The notes under the pieces were generated by a model that saw only the letters and a program-made list of their open reading frames with translations, ran no database searches and had not been told where the DNA came from. Source: Photobacterium aquae (GTDB taxonomy: Bacteria; Pseudomonadota; Gammaproteobacteria; Enterobacterales; Vibrionaceae). From it: 64,000 nucleotides of DNA. This document shows, piece after piece, positions 24,748 through 34,645 of the stretch (position 1 is its first letter; the number at the start of each line of letters is the position of its first letter). The position numbers were made by a program, and so were the translations under genes. The stretch lies in NCBI RefSeq assembly GCF_001029445.1, contig NZ_LDOT01000022.1, forward strand, positions 62,001-126,000. The letters are read 5' to 3'.

Positions 24748-27003
24748 ATGCTGACGCAGCTAAGAGAAATCGTTGAGAAGGTGGCCAGTGCGCCGAGCCT
24801 GCTTGATGCACTGGAACAGTTGGTGGTCAGCACTTGCCATGCCATGAAAACGGAGTGTTGTTCGGTCTATATCGCAGATTACCAGCGTCAGCGTTATACC
24901 CTGATGGCGACGAAGGGGCTCAGAAAGCCCCATCGTCATGTCGGTCTTGCCTTTGGCGAAGGGCTGGTCGGGCAGGTGGCTGCCAAGGCCGAGCCCATCA
25001 ACGTCGCTGACGCCCGTCAGCACCCTCATTTCAAGCTCCTTCCCGGCATTGGGGAGGAGTCTTTCCGCTCTTTCTTCGGTACCCCGATCATTCATCAGCG
25101 ACAGGTGCTGGGGGTATTGGTGATCCAGCAGCGCGAGCAGCGCGAGTTCGACGAGAGCGAAGAATCCTTTATGGTGACGCTGGCAGCCCAGCTGGCAGTA
25201 TTACTGGCTCATGCCAAAGCGCAGGGGATGTGGCCTGATCAGCATCGCGGGTTGCGTCTGGTCGGTTCGGCCGCCTCCAGTGGTGTTGCGGTTGCAACGG
25301 CATGGTGGGATGACAATCAGCCGCGGCTGGAGCTAGTGTGTCCGGCATCGTGTATCGATCGCGAGGCGGAGCAGGAGCGGCTCAGTATTGCCATTGAAAT
25401 GGCCAGTGCCGAGTTCCGTCGTCTGCGCAAGCGATTCGACAGTGAGCTGCATAAGGAAACGCTCGCTATTTTTGACTTATTCAGTCACCTGCTCAATGAT
25501 CCCATGTTGCGCAAGGACTTGTTTGGCAAGGTTTCGGCGGGCGCACAGGCGGAATGGGCCGTTAGGCAGGTTGTTGAAACCTACTCGGCACAGTTTGCCA
25601 ATATGAAGGACGATTACCTCAAAGAGCGCGCTCAGGATATTCGTGAGCTGGGCCAGCGCTTATTGTTCTTCCTCAATAATGAAACGGTCGACGAGCATCA
25701 ATGGGATGAACCGGTTGTCTTGCTGACCCGCGAGCTCACCGCTGGGATTCTGGCCAGTATCCCCCGGGAGAAACTGGCCGCCGTGGTATCTCAGGAAGGG
25801 GCGGCGAACTCCCATGCTGCGATTTTGTCTCGGGCACTTGGGATCCCGGCGATTATGGGGGTCGATTTCGTTCCCGATAAGATCCATGACTGCAAGGTCG
25901 TGGTGGACGGCTACCGCGGCGAACTGTTGGTCAACCCGCCCCGTCATGTTATGGCGGAATACAAGCGCTTGGTGCGCGAAGAGCTGGAGCTGGCCAAGGT
26001 CGTCGAGGAAGACGTTGAGAAATGTGCCGTGACCCGAAATGGCGAGCGGGTGCATATCTTCCTCAATGCCGGGCTCAGTGCCGACACCAGTATTGCGGTT
26101 AACCGTGGCGTGGACGGGGTGGGCCTGTACCGTACCGAAGTGCCCTTCTTGTTGCAGCGTAGCTTCCCCTCTGAAGAAGAGCAGACCCAGCAGTACCGCG
26201 CGATTTTAGATACCTATCAGGGCAAGCCGGTGGTGATGCGCACGCTCGATATCGGTGGTGACAAGCCGCTGCCCTATCTGACCATCGAGGAGGATAACCC
26301 GTTCCTCGGCTGGCGGGGGATCCGTTTCACCCTTGATCACCCTGAGATATTTCTGATCCAGGTCCGGGCGATGCTTCGGGCCAGCATCGGCATCGACAAT
26401 ATGGATATCCTGTTGCCGATGATTTCCGGCATTGCCGAGCTTGATGAATCACTAGCACTTATCGAGCGGGCCTACATCGAAGTGGCCAAGGCGGCCGAGG
26501 CGCAGGGGCTGACTCTGCGCAGGCCGCGGGTCGGGATCATGATCGAAGTGCCCTCGATGCTTTACCAGCTATCGGGCTTGACGTCGCGGGTCGATTTCAT
26601 TTCGGTCGGCAGCAATGATTTAACTCAGTATTTATTGGCTGTAGACCGGAACAATTCTCGGGTGGCCGGTGTCTACGATGCGTTGCACCCTGCGGTGATC
26701 CACGCCCTCAAGTATATTGTCGACACCAGCAAGCATATCGGTTTGCCGGTTAGCTTGTGCGGTGAGTTGGCCGGTGATCCGGTCGGGGCTTTGCTGCTGG
26801 TCGGGATGGGGTACCGCTCGCTCAGTATGAATACCCGTAACGTGGCCAAAATTAAATATATGCTTAGGCATGTCTCCATTGAGGAAATGGAGCAGCTGGT
26901 GGATTATGCCCTCACTGCGACGTTTGCCGATGAAATCCGGGCCAAGGCAACGGCCTTTGTTGACAGCCACGGTTTAGGTGGCTTTATCCGTGCAGGGAAA
27001 TAA
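24748..27003 (+). CDS. ptsP: Phosphoenolpyruvate-protein phosphotransferase PtsP (EI-Ntr)
   Basis: A 751-residue two-part protein. The N-terminal GAF domain (about 1-160) senses nitrogen status by binding glutamine in the family. The C-terminal part is an enzyme I of the phosphotransferase system, with active histidine H356 in GAANSHAAILSR. The PEP-binding barrel holds DIGGDKPLPYL, NDLTQYLLAVDRN and the catalytic cysteine in SLCGELAGDP. It phosphorylates NPr, the first step of the nitrogen PTS. It lies in a run with rppH upstream and a TauE-type permease 5 bp downstream. The ATG follows a GGAG sequence. Confidence 0.96.
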   Translation: MLTQLREIVEKVASAPSLLDALEQLVVSTCHAMKTECCSVYIADYQRQRYTLMATKGLRKPHRHVGLAFGEGLVGQVAAKAEPINVADARQHPHFKLLPGIGEESFRSFFGTPIIHQRQVLGVLVIQQREQREFDESEESFMVTLAAQLAVLLAHAKAQGMWPDQHRGLRLVGSAASSGVAVATAWWDDNQPRLELVCPASCIDREAEQERLSIAIEMASAEFRRLRKRFDSELHKETLAIFDLFSHLLNDPMLRKDLFGKVSAGAQAEWAVRQVVETYSAQFANMKDDYLKERAQDIRELGQRLLFFLNNETVDEHQWDEPVVLLTRELTAGILASIPREKLAAVVSQEGAANSHAAILSRALGIPAIMGVDFVPDKIHDCKVVVDGYRGELLVNPPRHVMAEYKRLVREELELAKVVEEDVEKCAVTRNGERVHIFLNAGLSADTSIAVNRGVDGVGLYRTEVPFLLQRSFPSEEEQTQQYRAILDTYQGKPVVMRTLDIGGDKPLPYLTIEEDNPFLGWRGIRFTLDHPEIFLIQVRAMLRASIGIDNMDILLPMISGIAELDESLALIERAYIEVAKAAEAQGLTLRRPRVGIMIEVPSMLYQLSGLTSRVDFISVGSNDLTQYLLAVDRNNSRVAGVYDALHPAVIHALKYIVDTSKHIGLPVSLCGELAGDPVGALLLVGMGYRSLSMNTRNVAKIKYMLRHVSIEEMEQLVDYALTATFADEIRAKATAFVDSHGLGGFIRAGK

Positions 27004-27008
27004 TCTCG

Positions 27009-27851
27009 ATGAGTGATGCGCTATCGGCCTTCTGGCTGTTGGTTGTCAGCTATAGCCCAGAACTATGGGTCTTTGGCGTGTGTTTGGTGCTTGGCGGCTG
27101 TGTTGGCATTCTGGCCGGGCTGTTGGGGATCGGCGGTGGGCTTCTGGTGGTGCCTGCATTGGTCTGGCTCTTGCCCCATGCCGGTATTCATGGTGATATG
27201 GCGATGCACATCGCGTTGGCGACCTCGCTGGCCAGTATCGTGCTGACTTCCGGGGCATCGGCCAGAAACCATTACCGGTTGGGTAATGTCGATCTGGGCG
27301 TAGTCAGGGCGCTTGCGCCCGGTGTCGTGGTTGGCGGTCTGGGTGGCAGCGTAGTGGCCGAGCTGGTGCCCAGCCATGTCCTGCCACGTATTTTTGCCGT
27401 CATCGTGTTGGTGTTGGCGCTGCAGATGATGCTGTCGATGCGTGTCACCAGTAATCGCCCGTTGCCGGGAAGCAGCCGAGTTTTCGGCGCCGGTAGCATG
27501 ATCGGCATGGTATCGAGCTTGGCCGGAATTGGTGGAGGCTCGTTAACTGTGCCATATTTGAGCTGGCACGGGGTTGAGATGCGCCGTGCCATAGGCTGCG
27601 CGTCCATGGCTGGGGCACTGATAGCCGTTGCCGGGATGACGGGGTTCATTGCCGCCGGGGTCGGGGAGGAAAATTTACCTCGTCTGAGCCTTGGCTATGT
27701 ATACTTGCCGGCCTGGCTCGGGGTGATATCCACCTCAATGTATGCCACCCGGTTTGGTGCAGCATGGGTCAGCCAGCTGCCAACGCTGGTACTGAAGAAA
27801 ATTTTTGCAGTATTCTTGCTGTTTGTCTGCGTGAAGATGTTCATGGGGTAA
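27009..27851 (+). CDS. TauE/SafE family sulfite-exporter-like permease
   Basis: A 280-residue membrane protein with about eight hydrophobic segments. The family shows an internal repeat, visible here as GILAGLLGIGGGLLVVPAL near residues 32-50 and MVSSLAGIGGGSLTVPYLS near 167-185. Family members move sulfite, sulfoacetate or other organic anions, but most, including this one, have no known substrate. It starts 5 bp after ptsP and ends 36 bp before lgt, so it probably belongs to the same operon. Confidence 0.88.
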   Translation: MSDALSAFWLLVVSYSPELWVFGVCLVLGGCVGILAGLLGIGGGLLVVPALVWLLPHAGIHGDMAMHIALATSLASIVLTSGASARNHYRLGNVDLGVVRALAPGVVVGGLGGSVVAELVPSHVLPRIFAVIVLVLALQMMLSMRVTSNRPLPGSSRVFGAGSMIGMVSSLAGIGGGSLTVPYLSWHGVEMRRAIGCASMAGALIAVAGMTGFIAAGVGEENLPRLSLGYVYLPAWLGVISTSMYATRFGAAWVSQLPTLVLKKIFAVFLLFVCVKMFMG

Positions 27852-27887
27852 GCCCGTAACCTTCCGAAAAGGTAGAGATATAATTTA

Positions 27888-28694
27888 ATGAGCCAAGGTT
27901 TTTTGACGTTTCCGAATATCGATCCGGTGATTTTTGAGATCGGTCCGCTGTCAATCCGCTGGTACGGTATGATGTACCTGCTCGGTTTTGTGTTCGCCAT
28001 GTGGCTGGCCAACCGCCGTGCCGACAAGCCGGGCAGTGGCTGGACCCGCGATCAGGTCAGCGATCTGCTGTTTGCCGGTTTCCTCGGGGTGGTCGTCGGC
28101 GGCCGTATTGGCTATGTGCTGTTCTACAACTTCCAATTGTTCCTGGATAACCCGCTCTACTTGTTCCAGGTATGGACTGGCGGGATGTCGTTCCACGGCG
28201 GCCTGCTGGGTGTGATCACCGCAATGATCTGGTATGCCTACAAAAACAACCGCACTTTCTTCAATGTGGCGGATTTCATCGCCCCTTTGGTGCCGTTTGG
28301 GTTGGGCGTTGGCCGTCTTGGCAACTTCATCAACGGCGAGCTGTGGGGACGCGTGACCGATGTGCCGTGGGCGATGGTCTTCCCGACAGGTGGCCCGTTG
28401 CCACGCCATCCGTCACAGCTGTATGAGTTCTTCCTTGAAGGCGTTGTCCTGCTGATCATCCTCAACATATTCATCCGCAAGCCTCGCCCTGCCGGTGCGG
28501 TGTCTGGCTTGTTCCTGTTTGGTTACGGCAGCTTCCGCTTTATTGTCGAGTACTTCCGCCAGCCGGATGCCCAGCTTGGCCTGTTCGGCGGCTGGATCAG
28601 CATGGGTCAGATCCTGTCATTACCGATGGTGATTGCCGGTGCCCTGATTATGCTGTGGGCTTACAAGTGCCAGCCTAAGGGCAAGACGGCGTAA
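27888..28694 (+). CDS. lgt: Phosphatidylglycerol-prolipoprotein diacylglyceryl transferase Lgt
   Basis: A 268-residue inner-membrane enzyme with seven membrane segments that adds diacylglycerol to the lipobox cysteine of prolipoproteins. The Lgt signature lies near residues 141-153 as [13 protein letters not shown]. The conserved [11 protein letters not shown] is in the first segment, and HPSQLYEF follows near 170. It is the first step of lipoprotein maturation; lspA, the next enzyme, lies 12 kb to the right. A terminator follows before thyA, as a separate unit. Confidence 0.97.
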   Translation: MSQGFLTFPNIDPVIFEIGPLSIRWYGMMYLLGFVFAMWLANRRADKPGSGWTRDQVSDLLFAGFLGVVVGGRIGYVLFYNFQLFLDNPLYLFQVWTGGMSFHGGLLGVITAMIWYAYKNNRTFFNVADFIAPLVPFGLGVGRLGNFINGELWGRVTDVPWAMVFPTGGPLPRHPSQLYEFFLEGVVLLIILNIFIRKPRPAGAVSGLFLFGYGSFRFIVEYFRQPDAQLGLFGGWISMGQILSLPMVIAGALIMLWAYKCQPKGKTA

Positions 28695-28718
28695 GTTTGT
28701 AGAAATATCTAGACTGAA

Positions 28719-28744
28719 AAAGCAGCCATCCGGCTGCTTTTTTT
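28719..28744 (+). terminator. Terminator after lgt
   Basis: The stem AAAGCAGCC/GGCTGCTTT with an ATCC loop is followed by a T run. It separates lgt from thyA. Confidence 0.92.
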
Positions 28745-28811
28745 GTTTTGGGCGGTTTATTCGGTAGAATCAGCCACAATTGTAATTTAGCAGTATGAAG
28801 GTCAGCAGGAC

Positions 28812-29663
28812 ATGAAACAGTATCTAGCGCTATGCCAGCGCATTGTCGACGAAGGGGTATGGGTTGAGAACGAGCGGACTGGCAAGCGTTGCCTGACCGT
28901 TATCAACGCTGACTTGAACTATGACGTGGCCAACAACCAGTTTCCGCTGATCACTACCCGCAAGAGCTTTTGGAAAGCAGCCATTGCCGAGCTACTGGGC
29001 TACATCCGCGGCTATGACAATGCCGCCGATTTTCGCGCACTGGGCACCAAGACCTGGGATATGAATGCCAACGACAACGCTGCTTGGCTAGCCAACCCGC
29101 ACCGCAAGGGTGAGGATGACATGGGCCGAGTATACGGCGTACAGGGCCGTGGCTGGAAAAAGCCTGACGGTACGACGATCGATCAGCTGCGCAAGATTGT
29201 TGATGACCTAAGCCGGGGGATTGATGATCGCGGTGAGATCCTGACATTCTACAACCCGGGCGAGTTCGATATGGGCTGCCTGCGACCTTGTATGCACACC
29301 CACACGTTTTCCCTGTTGGGCGATACCTTGCACCTAACCAGCTACCAGCGTTCGTGCGATGTGCCGCTGGGGCTTAATTTCAATCAAATTCAAGTGTTCA
29401 CGTTATTGGCATTGGTCGCGCAGATCACCGGCCACAAGGCGGGCCAGGCCCACCATAAAATCGTCAACGCCCATATCTATGAAGATCAGCTGGCACTGAT
29501 GCGTGATGTCCAGCTCAAGCGCGAGCCGTTCCCGTCGCCGCAGTTGAAGATTAACCCTGACATCAAGTCGCTGGAAGATCTTGAGACATGGGTCACAATG
29601 GATGACTTTGAGGTGGTGGGTTACCAGCACCACGACCCAATCAAGTATCCTTTTTCTGTATAA
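28812..29663 (+). CDS. thyA: Thymidylate synthase ThyA
   Basis: A 283-residue enzyme that methylates dUMP to dTMP with methylenetetrahydrofolate. The catalytic cysteine is C160 in [11 protein letters not shown], and the dUMP-binding [15 protein letters not shown] follows at 180-194. It belongs to the 283-residue subtype, in which the usual PCH motif reads PCMH and the small domain is larger than in the 264-residue E. coli enzyme. The conserved arginine, asparagine and folate-binding C-terminus are present. The ATG follows CAGGA. A bidirectional terminator separates it from the convergent nptA. Confidence 0.97.
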   Translation: MKQYLALCQRIVDEGVWVENERTGKRCLTVINADLNYDVANNQFPLITTRKSFWKAAIAELLGYIRGYDNAADFRALGTKTWDMNANDNAAWLANPHRKGEDDMGRVYGVQGRGWKKPDGTTIDQLRKIVDDLSRGIDDRGEILTFYNPGEFDMGCLRPCMHTHTFSLLGDTLHLTSYQRSCDVPLGLNFNQIQVFTLLALVAQITGHKAGQAHHKIVNAHIYEDQLALMRDVQLKREPFPSPQLKINPDIKSLEDLETWVTMDDFEVVGYQHHDPIKYPFSV

Positions 29664-29724
29664 AAATGTTAACGGGGGTAACGTATCGTTGCCCTTGACA
29701 CACTTTTGGGTGTGGTAGAGGCAT

Positions 29725-29753
29725 AAAAAAACCCCGCATGGCGGGGTTTTTTT
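29725..29753. terminator. Bidirectional terminator between thyA and nptA
   Basis: The stem ACCCCGC/GCGGGGT with an ATG loop has A's before and T's after, between convergent genes. Confidence 0.92.
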
Positions 29754-29770
29754 GTGGCTTGAATCAGCGG

Positions 29771-30916
29771 TTAGGCTGTCAGTGCCAAGATAGAGCCAGG
29801 AATAACCAGGAATACTAGGGCAATGTAAGCACCAACGGCAGTCTTGCTCTTTGTACCTAGGTCACCTAGGAAGAATGCACCCTTCAGAGGCAGTTCACGT
29901 AGGAACGGCGTACCGAAGATAAGCAGTGTAGCCAGGACGTTGAACGCAAGGTGTACCAGTGCAATCTGCAGGGCGAATACCGCGAACTCACCGGTTACCG
30001 CTGTTGCAGCCAGCAGGGCTGTGATACAGGTACCGATATTAGCGCCCAGAGTGAACGGGTAAACATCACGTACTTTCAGAACACCAGTACCAACTAGCGG
30101 AACCATCAGGCTGGTTGTCGTAGAAGAAGACTGAACCAAGATAGTTACCAGAGTACCTGACGCAATACCGTGCATTGGGCCGCGGCCGATAGCGTTTTGC
30201 AGGATTTCACGAGCACGGCCAACCATCAGGCCACGCATCAGTTTGCCCATTGCAGTGATTGACACGAAAATCAGGCCGATACCGATAGCGATCATCAATG
30301 CGCCACCCATGGTACCCATGTCTGCCAGCGGAGCCTTGATAAGGTTAACGCCAGGCGAAGTCAGGGCTTTCATGAAATCCATGCCTTTCATGCTTAGGTC
30401 GCCAGTGTGCATTAGCGGCGACACCAACCATGCAGAGATTTTGTCTAGTAGACCAAACATCATTTCCAGCGGCAGGAAGATAGCAACAGCCAGTAGGTTG
30501 AAGAAATCGTGAACGGTCGCACTGGCGAACGCACGGCGGAATTCTTCATTACAACGAGCATGACCTAGGCTAACTAGCGTGTTTGTCAGGGTTGTACCGA
30601 TGTTAGCACCCATTACCATTGGAATAGCGGTTTCAACTGGCAGACCGCCAGCAACTAGACCTACGATGATAGAGGTTACTGTACTTGATGACTGGATTAG
30701 CGATGTCGCTACCAGACCGATCATCAGGCCAGCAATTGGGTGCGAAGCAAATTCAAATAGCGTTTTAGCTTGTTCACCAACAGCAAGTTTGAAGCCGCCG
30801 CTTACAACAGATACGGCAACAAGTAGAACATACAGCATGAACGCCAGGTTTGCCCAGCGGACCAAGCGCATAGAGCTGCTAACTGGTTGTTCAGCAGTAG
30901 TGGCTTGGATAGTCAT
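29771..30916 (-). CDS. nptA: Sodium-dependent phosphate transporter NptA
   Basis: A 381-residue Na+/Pi symporter of the NptA/SLC34 type. It has the two inverted QSSS repeats (QSSSTVTSIIVGLV and QSSSTTTSLMVPLV), each followed by a GANIGT block. The length and the neighbour thyA match V. cholerae NptA (382 residues). It imports phosphate, driven by sodium. I place the start at 30916 (MTIQATTAEQPVSS) because GGAG lies 8 bp upstream. A nearer ATG at 30922 and a much earlier start at 31021 fit less well. An inverted repeat TGACA-N5-TGTCA at 31006-31020 may be an operator. Confidence 0.93.
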   Translation of the reverse strand: MTIQATTAEQPVSSSMRLVRWANLAFMLYVLLVAVSVVSGGFKLAVGEQAKTLFEFASHPIAGLMIGLVATSLIQSSSTVTSIIVGLVAGGLPVETAIPMVMGANIGTTLTNTLVSLGHARCNEEFRRAFASATVHDFFNLLAVAIFLPLEMMFGLLDKISAWLVSPLMHTGDLSMKGMDFMKALTSPGVNLIKAPLADMGTMGGALMIAIGIGLIFVSITAMGKLMRGLMVGRAREILQNAIGRGPMHGIASGTLVTILVQSSSTTTSLMVPLVGTGVLKVRDVYPFTLGANIGTCITALLAATAVTGEFAVFALQIALVHLAFNVLATLLIFGTPFLRELPLKGAFFLGDLGTKSKTAVGAYIALVFLVIPGSILALTA

Positions 30917-31398
30917 AATCATTTCTCCGTGACAGGAATATGTCGTTTGGGTTTCATGTGTTTGAAATCTGGTGGCGATGGTAGAGATCGAATATTTCAG
31001 AAATATGACACTTGCTGTCACAAAGTGATTTTGCGCTCACTAAATGAACAACTTTGAAATTATGAAGTGTAATGATATCTTTGCTTTGTGATTAAGCTCT
31101 TGATTTTAATTGCTTTTATCTTATGTGGTCGATTGGCGGAATAAATGAGATTTTTCGCTGCTATTTAAGGTGTTTTTGTTTTTTTTATGCTGAGGGAGGG
31201 CGAATTTGTTAGTGAATATGGCGCTTATTTAACGCTAAAAACTAACACTGCGTATATTGCTCACTATAAAGGCCAAATGCTCGGAAATTTCGAGGTGTTT
31301 ATTCCGAACAAACGATTTAACACTTTGTCGCTGTGACGGATAAACTAAATTTACATTTTTGGGTGTGATATTTGTTTCATGCAAAGGAGATCCGGTCG
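30917..31398. other. Divergent promoter region nptA-nhaA
   Basis: The 480-bp AT-rich gap separates two divergent sodium-coupled transporters. An inverted repeat TGACA-N5-TGTCA at 31006-31020 lies 90-104 bp before the nptA start. It is inverted, not the direct repeat of a Pho box, so phosphate control is not shown. I see no confident promoter for nhaA and no RNA gene. Confidence 0.4.
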
Positions 31399-32556
31399 AT
31401 GACCGATGCTATTCGTAAGTTTTTGAAATTGGAGTCCGCAGGCGGGATTCTCCTGATTATTGCGGCGGCGGTTGCCATGATGACGGCCAACTCGCCCCTT
31501 GCTGATATGTACAACGATACGCTGCACATGAAAGTAGCGGGACTGTCGATTTCTCACTGGATCAACGACGGTCTGATGGCGATCTTCTTCTTGTTGATCG
31601 GTCTTGAAGTAAAGCGCGAGTTGATTGAAGGTGCACTCAATACCAAAGAGAAGGCGATCTTCCCGGCTATTGCTGCGGTAGGTGGCATGATTGCACCGGC
31701 CCTGGTGTATGCCGCATTTAACTTTGCCGATCCGATGGCAATCAAAGGCTGGGCGATCCCCGCTGCCACGGATATTGCGTTTGCGCTCGGGATTATGGCG
31801 CTACTTGGCAACCGTGTACCGGTTAGCTTGAAGGTATTCCTATTGGCGCTGGCGATCATCGATGACCTTGGTGTAATCGTGATTATCGCCTTGTTCTACA
31901 GCAGTGATCTGTCAACGTTGGCACTGGCCGTGGCGTTTGCCTCGACAGCGGCGCTGTTTGTCATGAATGCCAAGAATGTCACTAAGCTGTCATGGTACCT
32001 GCTGGTGGGCGCAGTGCTGTGGGTCAGCGTGCTCAAGTCAGGTGTTCATGCGACGCTGGCTGGCGTGGTACTGGGCTTTGCGATTCCGCTGACGGGCAAA
32101 GATGGGCGTTCCGACGACCATTCGCCGCTTAAGCATTTGGAGCACGCACTGCACCCTTATGTCGCATACTTGATTCTGCCATTGTTCGCGTTTGCCAATG
32201 CGGGTATCTCACTGGCGGGTGTATCGCTGGCCGGTCTGACCGCCATGCTGCCGCTGGGTATTGCCTTCGGTCTGCTGGTTGGTAAACCACTGGGTATTTT
32301 CACGGCCAGCTATCTGGCAGTGAAGACGGGCTTGGCCAAGATGCCTGAAGGTATCGGCTTTAAGCACATCTTCGCGGTGTCTGTTCTGTGTGGTATTGGC
32401 TTTACTATGTCGATCTTTATCTCGTCGCTGGCCTTTGTCGGCGCACCAGAGGACTTTAGCACCTATTCTCGTCTGGGGATTTTGCTAGGCTCGACAATTT
32501 CTGCGCTGCTTGGTTACGCGATGCTGAGTCGTTCTCTGCCAAAAACGGAGGTATAA
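31399..32556 (+). CDS. nhaA: Na+/H+ antiporter NhaA
   Basis: A 385-residue antiporter with 12 membrane segments. The transport-site aspartates lie in ATDIAFALG (D125) and AIIDDLGVI (D155-D156), corresponding to D133, D163 and D164 of the E. coli enzyme. It exports sodium and lithium in exchange for protons and so helps tolerate salt and alkali. The ATG at 31399 follows AAAGGAGA; a start at 31372 would add nine residues. The regulator NhaR is encoded 400 bp downstream, with a small exported protein between, as one local sodium-stress locus. Confidence 0.97.
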   Translation: MTDAIRKFLKLESAGGILLIIAAAVAMMTANSPLADMYNDTLHMKVAGLSISHWINDGLMAIFFLLIGLEVKRELIEGALNTKEKAIFPAIAAVGGMIAPALVYAAFNFADPMAIKGWAIPAATDIAFALGIMALLGNRVPVSLKVFLLALAIIDDLGVIVIIALFYSSDLSTLALAVAFASTAALFVMNAKNVTKLSWYLLVGAVLWVSVLKSGVHATLAGVVLGFAIPLTGKDGRSDDHSPLKHLEHALHPYVAYLILPLFAFANAGISLAGVSLAGLTAMLPLGIAFGLLVGKPLGIFTASYLAVKTGLAKMPEGIGFKHIFAVSVLCGIGFTMSIFISSLAFVGAPEDFSTYSRLGILLGSTISALLGYAMLSRSLPKTEV

Positions 32557-32557
32557 C

Positions 32558-32824
32558 ATGAAATACGCTCTACTATTTGCTGCTACTTTAGTATCGGGCG
32601 CTGCACTGGCAGGTACCCCGAATTATGACAGCTGTTCACAGAACAGCGACACGGATGTCTGCCAAGCGTACCTTGCGGGCTTGAACCATGGAAAGGCACA
32701 ACAGGATACTGTCATGGCTGAGACGGAGAGTAAGTTCCGCTCTCGTGCTCTAGAGCAAAGGGTTGGAGAGCGTACTCGTAAAACCGCTGCGTTTGATAAG
32801 ACAATTGACCCAATGACGAAGTGA
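32558..32824 (+). CDS. Small exported protein downstream of nhaA, unrecognised
   Basis: An 88-residue protein with a clear signal peptide: a Lys near the start, a hydrophobic core and cleavage after ALA at residue 18. The mature 70 residues hold two cysteines (C26 and C35) that could form a disulfide, then a charged helical region (MAETESKFRSRALEQR). The ATG lies 1 bp after the nhaA stop codon, so it is translated from the same transcript. A long-stem terminator follows at 32878. I recognise no family. Its position suggests a periplasmic role related to sodium or pH stress, which is inference. Confidence 0.8.
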   Translation: MKYALLFAATLVSGAALAGTPNYDSCSQNSDTDVCQAYLAGLNHGKAQQDTVMAETESKFRSRALEQRVGERTRKTAAFDKTIDPMTK

Positions 32825-32877
32825 TCCTGCTGTTTGTGTAATCAGCCATGAACAGTTAGTGGATTCTAGTTGAAGCG

Positions 32878-32920
32878 CCCAGATGCTCAGCGTAAGCTGA
32901 CATCTGGGTTTTGTTTTTTT
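32878..32920 (+). terminator. Terminator of the nhaA unit
   Basis: CCCAGATG/CATCTGGG pairs outside an inner TCAGC/GCTGA stem with one bulged base and a GTAA loop, followed by a T-rich run. Confidence 0.88.
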
Positions 32921-32963
32921 TGGCGGGTGATGAATGCCCGCCGTTCTATGATGGCAGCTAATC

Positions 32964-33854
32964 ATGTCTCACCTTAATTACAACCACTTGTATTACTTTT
33001 GGATGGTATGCAAGCAGGGCTCGGTGACCAAGGCGGCGGATGCTTTGTTTTTGGCACCCCAAACGGTCACCGGCCAGATCCGCGCACTGGAAGAGCGCCT
33101 TAAGGGTAAGCTGACCAAACGGGTCGGCCGTAACATCGAACCGACTGAGCTCGGGCAGCTGGTATTTAAGTATGCCGATAAGATGTTCGACCTGAGCTAC
33201 GAGATGCTCGATATCGTCAACTACACCCAGCGAGAGAACTTGCTGCTCGAGGTCGGGGTGGCAGATGCATTGTCCAAGCGCCTGGTCAGCAAGGTGTTGA
33301 TGGAGGCGCTGCCGGAAGACGAGCGTATTCACCTGCGTTGCTACGAATCAACGCATGAGATGCTGCTGGAGCAGCTGTCCCAGCACAAGCTGGATATGAT
33401 TTTGTCTGATTGCCCGGTTGATTCCGCCCAGAGCCCAGGTCTGTACAGCAAGAAACTGGGCGAGTCGAGTATGAGCTTTTTCTGCTCGGATCCCATTAAG
33501 CCCCTGTCGTTTCCTGCCTGTATCGAAGACTACAAGCTGTTGATCCCGGGGAGGCGCACGGCGATGGGGCGTAAACTTCACCACTGGTTTGACAGGCTGG
33601 GTATCACTCCGAATATTCTCGGAGAGTTCGATGACGCCGCCTTGATGAAGGCATTTGGCTTGTACCAGAAGTCAATGTTCGTGGCTCCGTCGATTTATGC
33701 CGCCGAGTTGGAAGACAGCAAACACAATATCCGAGAGGTCAAACGGGTACGGGAGATTCGCGAAGAATACTACGTGATTTTTGCCGAGCGGATGATAATG
33801 CATCCGGCCGTTAAGCGGATTTGCGAGGCAGATTTTAGGAAGTTGTTTAAATAA
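32964..33854 (+). CDS. nhaR: LysR-type transcriptional activator NhaR
   Basis: A 296-residue LysR-family regulator. The N-terminal helix-turn-helix ([20 protein letters not shown], about residues 19-38) is followed by the linker helix and a ligand-binding domain. The start [16 protein letters not shown] is characteristic of NhaR. NhaR activates nhaA in response to sodium. It lies on the same strand as nhaA, but after the terminator, so it should have its own promoter. Confidence 0.95.
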   Translation: MSHLNYNHLYYFWMVCKQGSVTKAADALFLAPQTVTGQIRALEERLKGKLTKRVGRNIEPTELGQLVFKYADKMFDLSYEMLDIVNYTQRENLLLEVGVADALSKRLVSKVLMEALPEDERIHLRCYESTHEMLLEQLSQHKLDMILSDCPVDSAQSPGLYSKKLGESSMSFFCSDPIKPLSFPACIEDYKLLIPGRRTAMGRKLHHWFDRLGITPNILGEFDDAALMKAFGLYQKSMFVAPSIYAAELEDSKHNIREVKRVREIREEYYVIFAERMIMHPAVKRICEADFRKLFK

Positions 33855-33960
33855 TGTTGCGCCGATTTGTTTGTTTGCTTTAATTCTAACCGGTTATGGC
33901 TAGAAAAGGCCGCCTGATTTAAGTACATTAGCATTAACTTAATTTAACGGGTGGTTCGGT

Positions 33961-34257
33961 ATGGAATTACAGCAGATGGAGCAGAATGCACCGAAGGCGG
34001 TCGCCCTGCTCAAAGCGATGGCAAACGAGCGGCGCCTGTATATTCTGTGCTACCTGCTTGAGCAGGAAATGTCGGTCGGGATGATGAGCGAGCGGCTGGG
34101 CCTGAGTCAGTCGGCATTGTCGCAGCACCTTGCTTGGTTGCGGCGTGACGGGCTAGTGGATACCCGTAAGGAAGCACAGACGGTGTACTATCGGCTCAAG
34201 AGCGACGAGGTACGAGCCATGATCCAGCTACTGCATAAAATGTATTGCGGTGCCTAG
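33961..34257 (+). CDS. hlyU: ArsR-family transcriptional activator HlyU
   Basis: A 98-residue winged-helix regulator. It closely follows vibrio HlyU: VALLKAMANERRLYILC, then the recognition helix LSQSALSQHLAWLRRDGLVDTRKEAQTVYY. In V. cholerae and V. vulnificus, HlyU turns on haemolysin and RTX toxin genes by displacing H-NS. It does not carry the arsenic-binding cysteines of ArsR. Two cysteines (C30 and C96) sit at the ends of the fold and could act as a redox switch. It directly follows nhaR, as in V. cholerae. Confidence 0.9.
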   Translation: MELQQMEQNAPKAVALLKAMANERRLYILCYLLEQEMSVGMMSERLGLSQSALSQHLAWLRRDGLVDTRKEAQTVYYRLKSDEVRAMIQLLHKMYCGA

Positions 34258-34340
34258 CGCCTAGCATAGATGAATAGCAATCGTAGCTGCTGAGCAATAA
34301 CTTACTGTGATTGGTATAACCTGTTGTTGCAGGTATAAAA

Positions 34341-34365
34341 AAACCGGCTGGCGCCGGTTTTTTTT
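34341..34365. terminator. Bidirectional terminator between hlyU and rpsT
   Basis: The stem AAACCGGC/GCCGGTTT with a TGGC loop has A's on the left and T's on the right, between convergent genes. Confidence 0.9.
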
Positions 34366-34384
34366 AATAAATCAAAAACTCAAA

Positions 34385-34645
34385 TTAAAGAGCTTTGATT
34401 TTAGCAGCTAGACGAGCTTTGTGACGTGCAGCTTTGTTCTTGTGAACCAGGCCTTTAGAAGCCATGCGGTCCATAACAGGTTGCATTTCAGCGAAAGCTT
34501 GAGTAGCAGCTTCTTTGTTGCCAGCTTCAATAGCAGCAATAACTTTCTTGAAGAAAGTACGCATCATAGAGCGACGGCTAGCATTGTGCTTACGACGTTT
34601 CTCTGAAGTGATAGCGCGCTTCTTAGCAGATTTGATGTTTGCCAA
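34385..34645 (-). CDS. rpsT: 30S ribosomal protein S20
   Basis: An 86-residue, lysine- and arginine-rich protein that starts [20 protein letters not shown], typical of S20, which binds 16S rRNA early in 30S assembly. The initiation codon is TTG, as in E. coli rpsT, where the weak UUG start allows S20 to repress its own translation. GGAG lies 8 bp upstream. It is divergent from murJ, as rpsT is from ribF in E. coli. Confidence 0.98.
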   Translation of the reverse strand: MANIKSAKKRAITSEKRRKHNASRRSMMRTFFKKVIAAIEAGNKEAATQAFAEMQPVMDRMASKGLVHKNKAARHKARLAAKIKAL

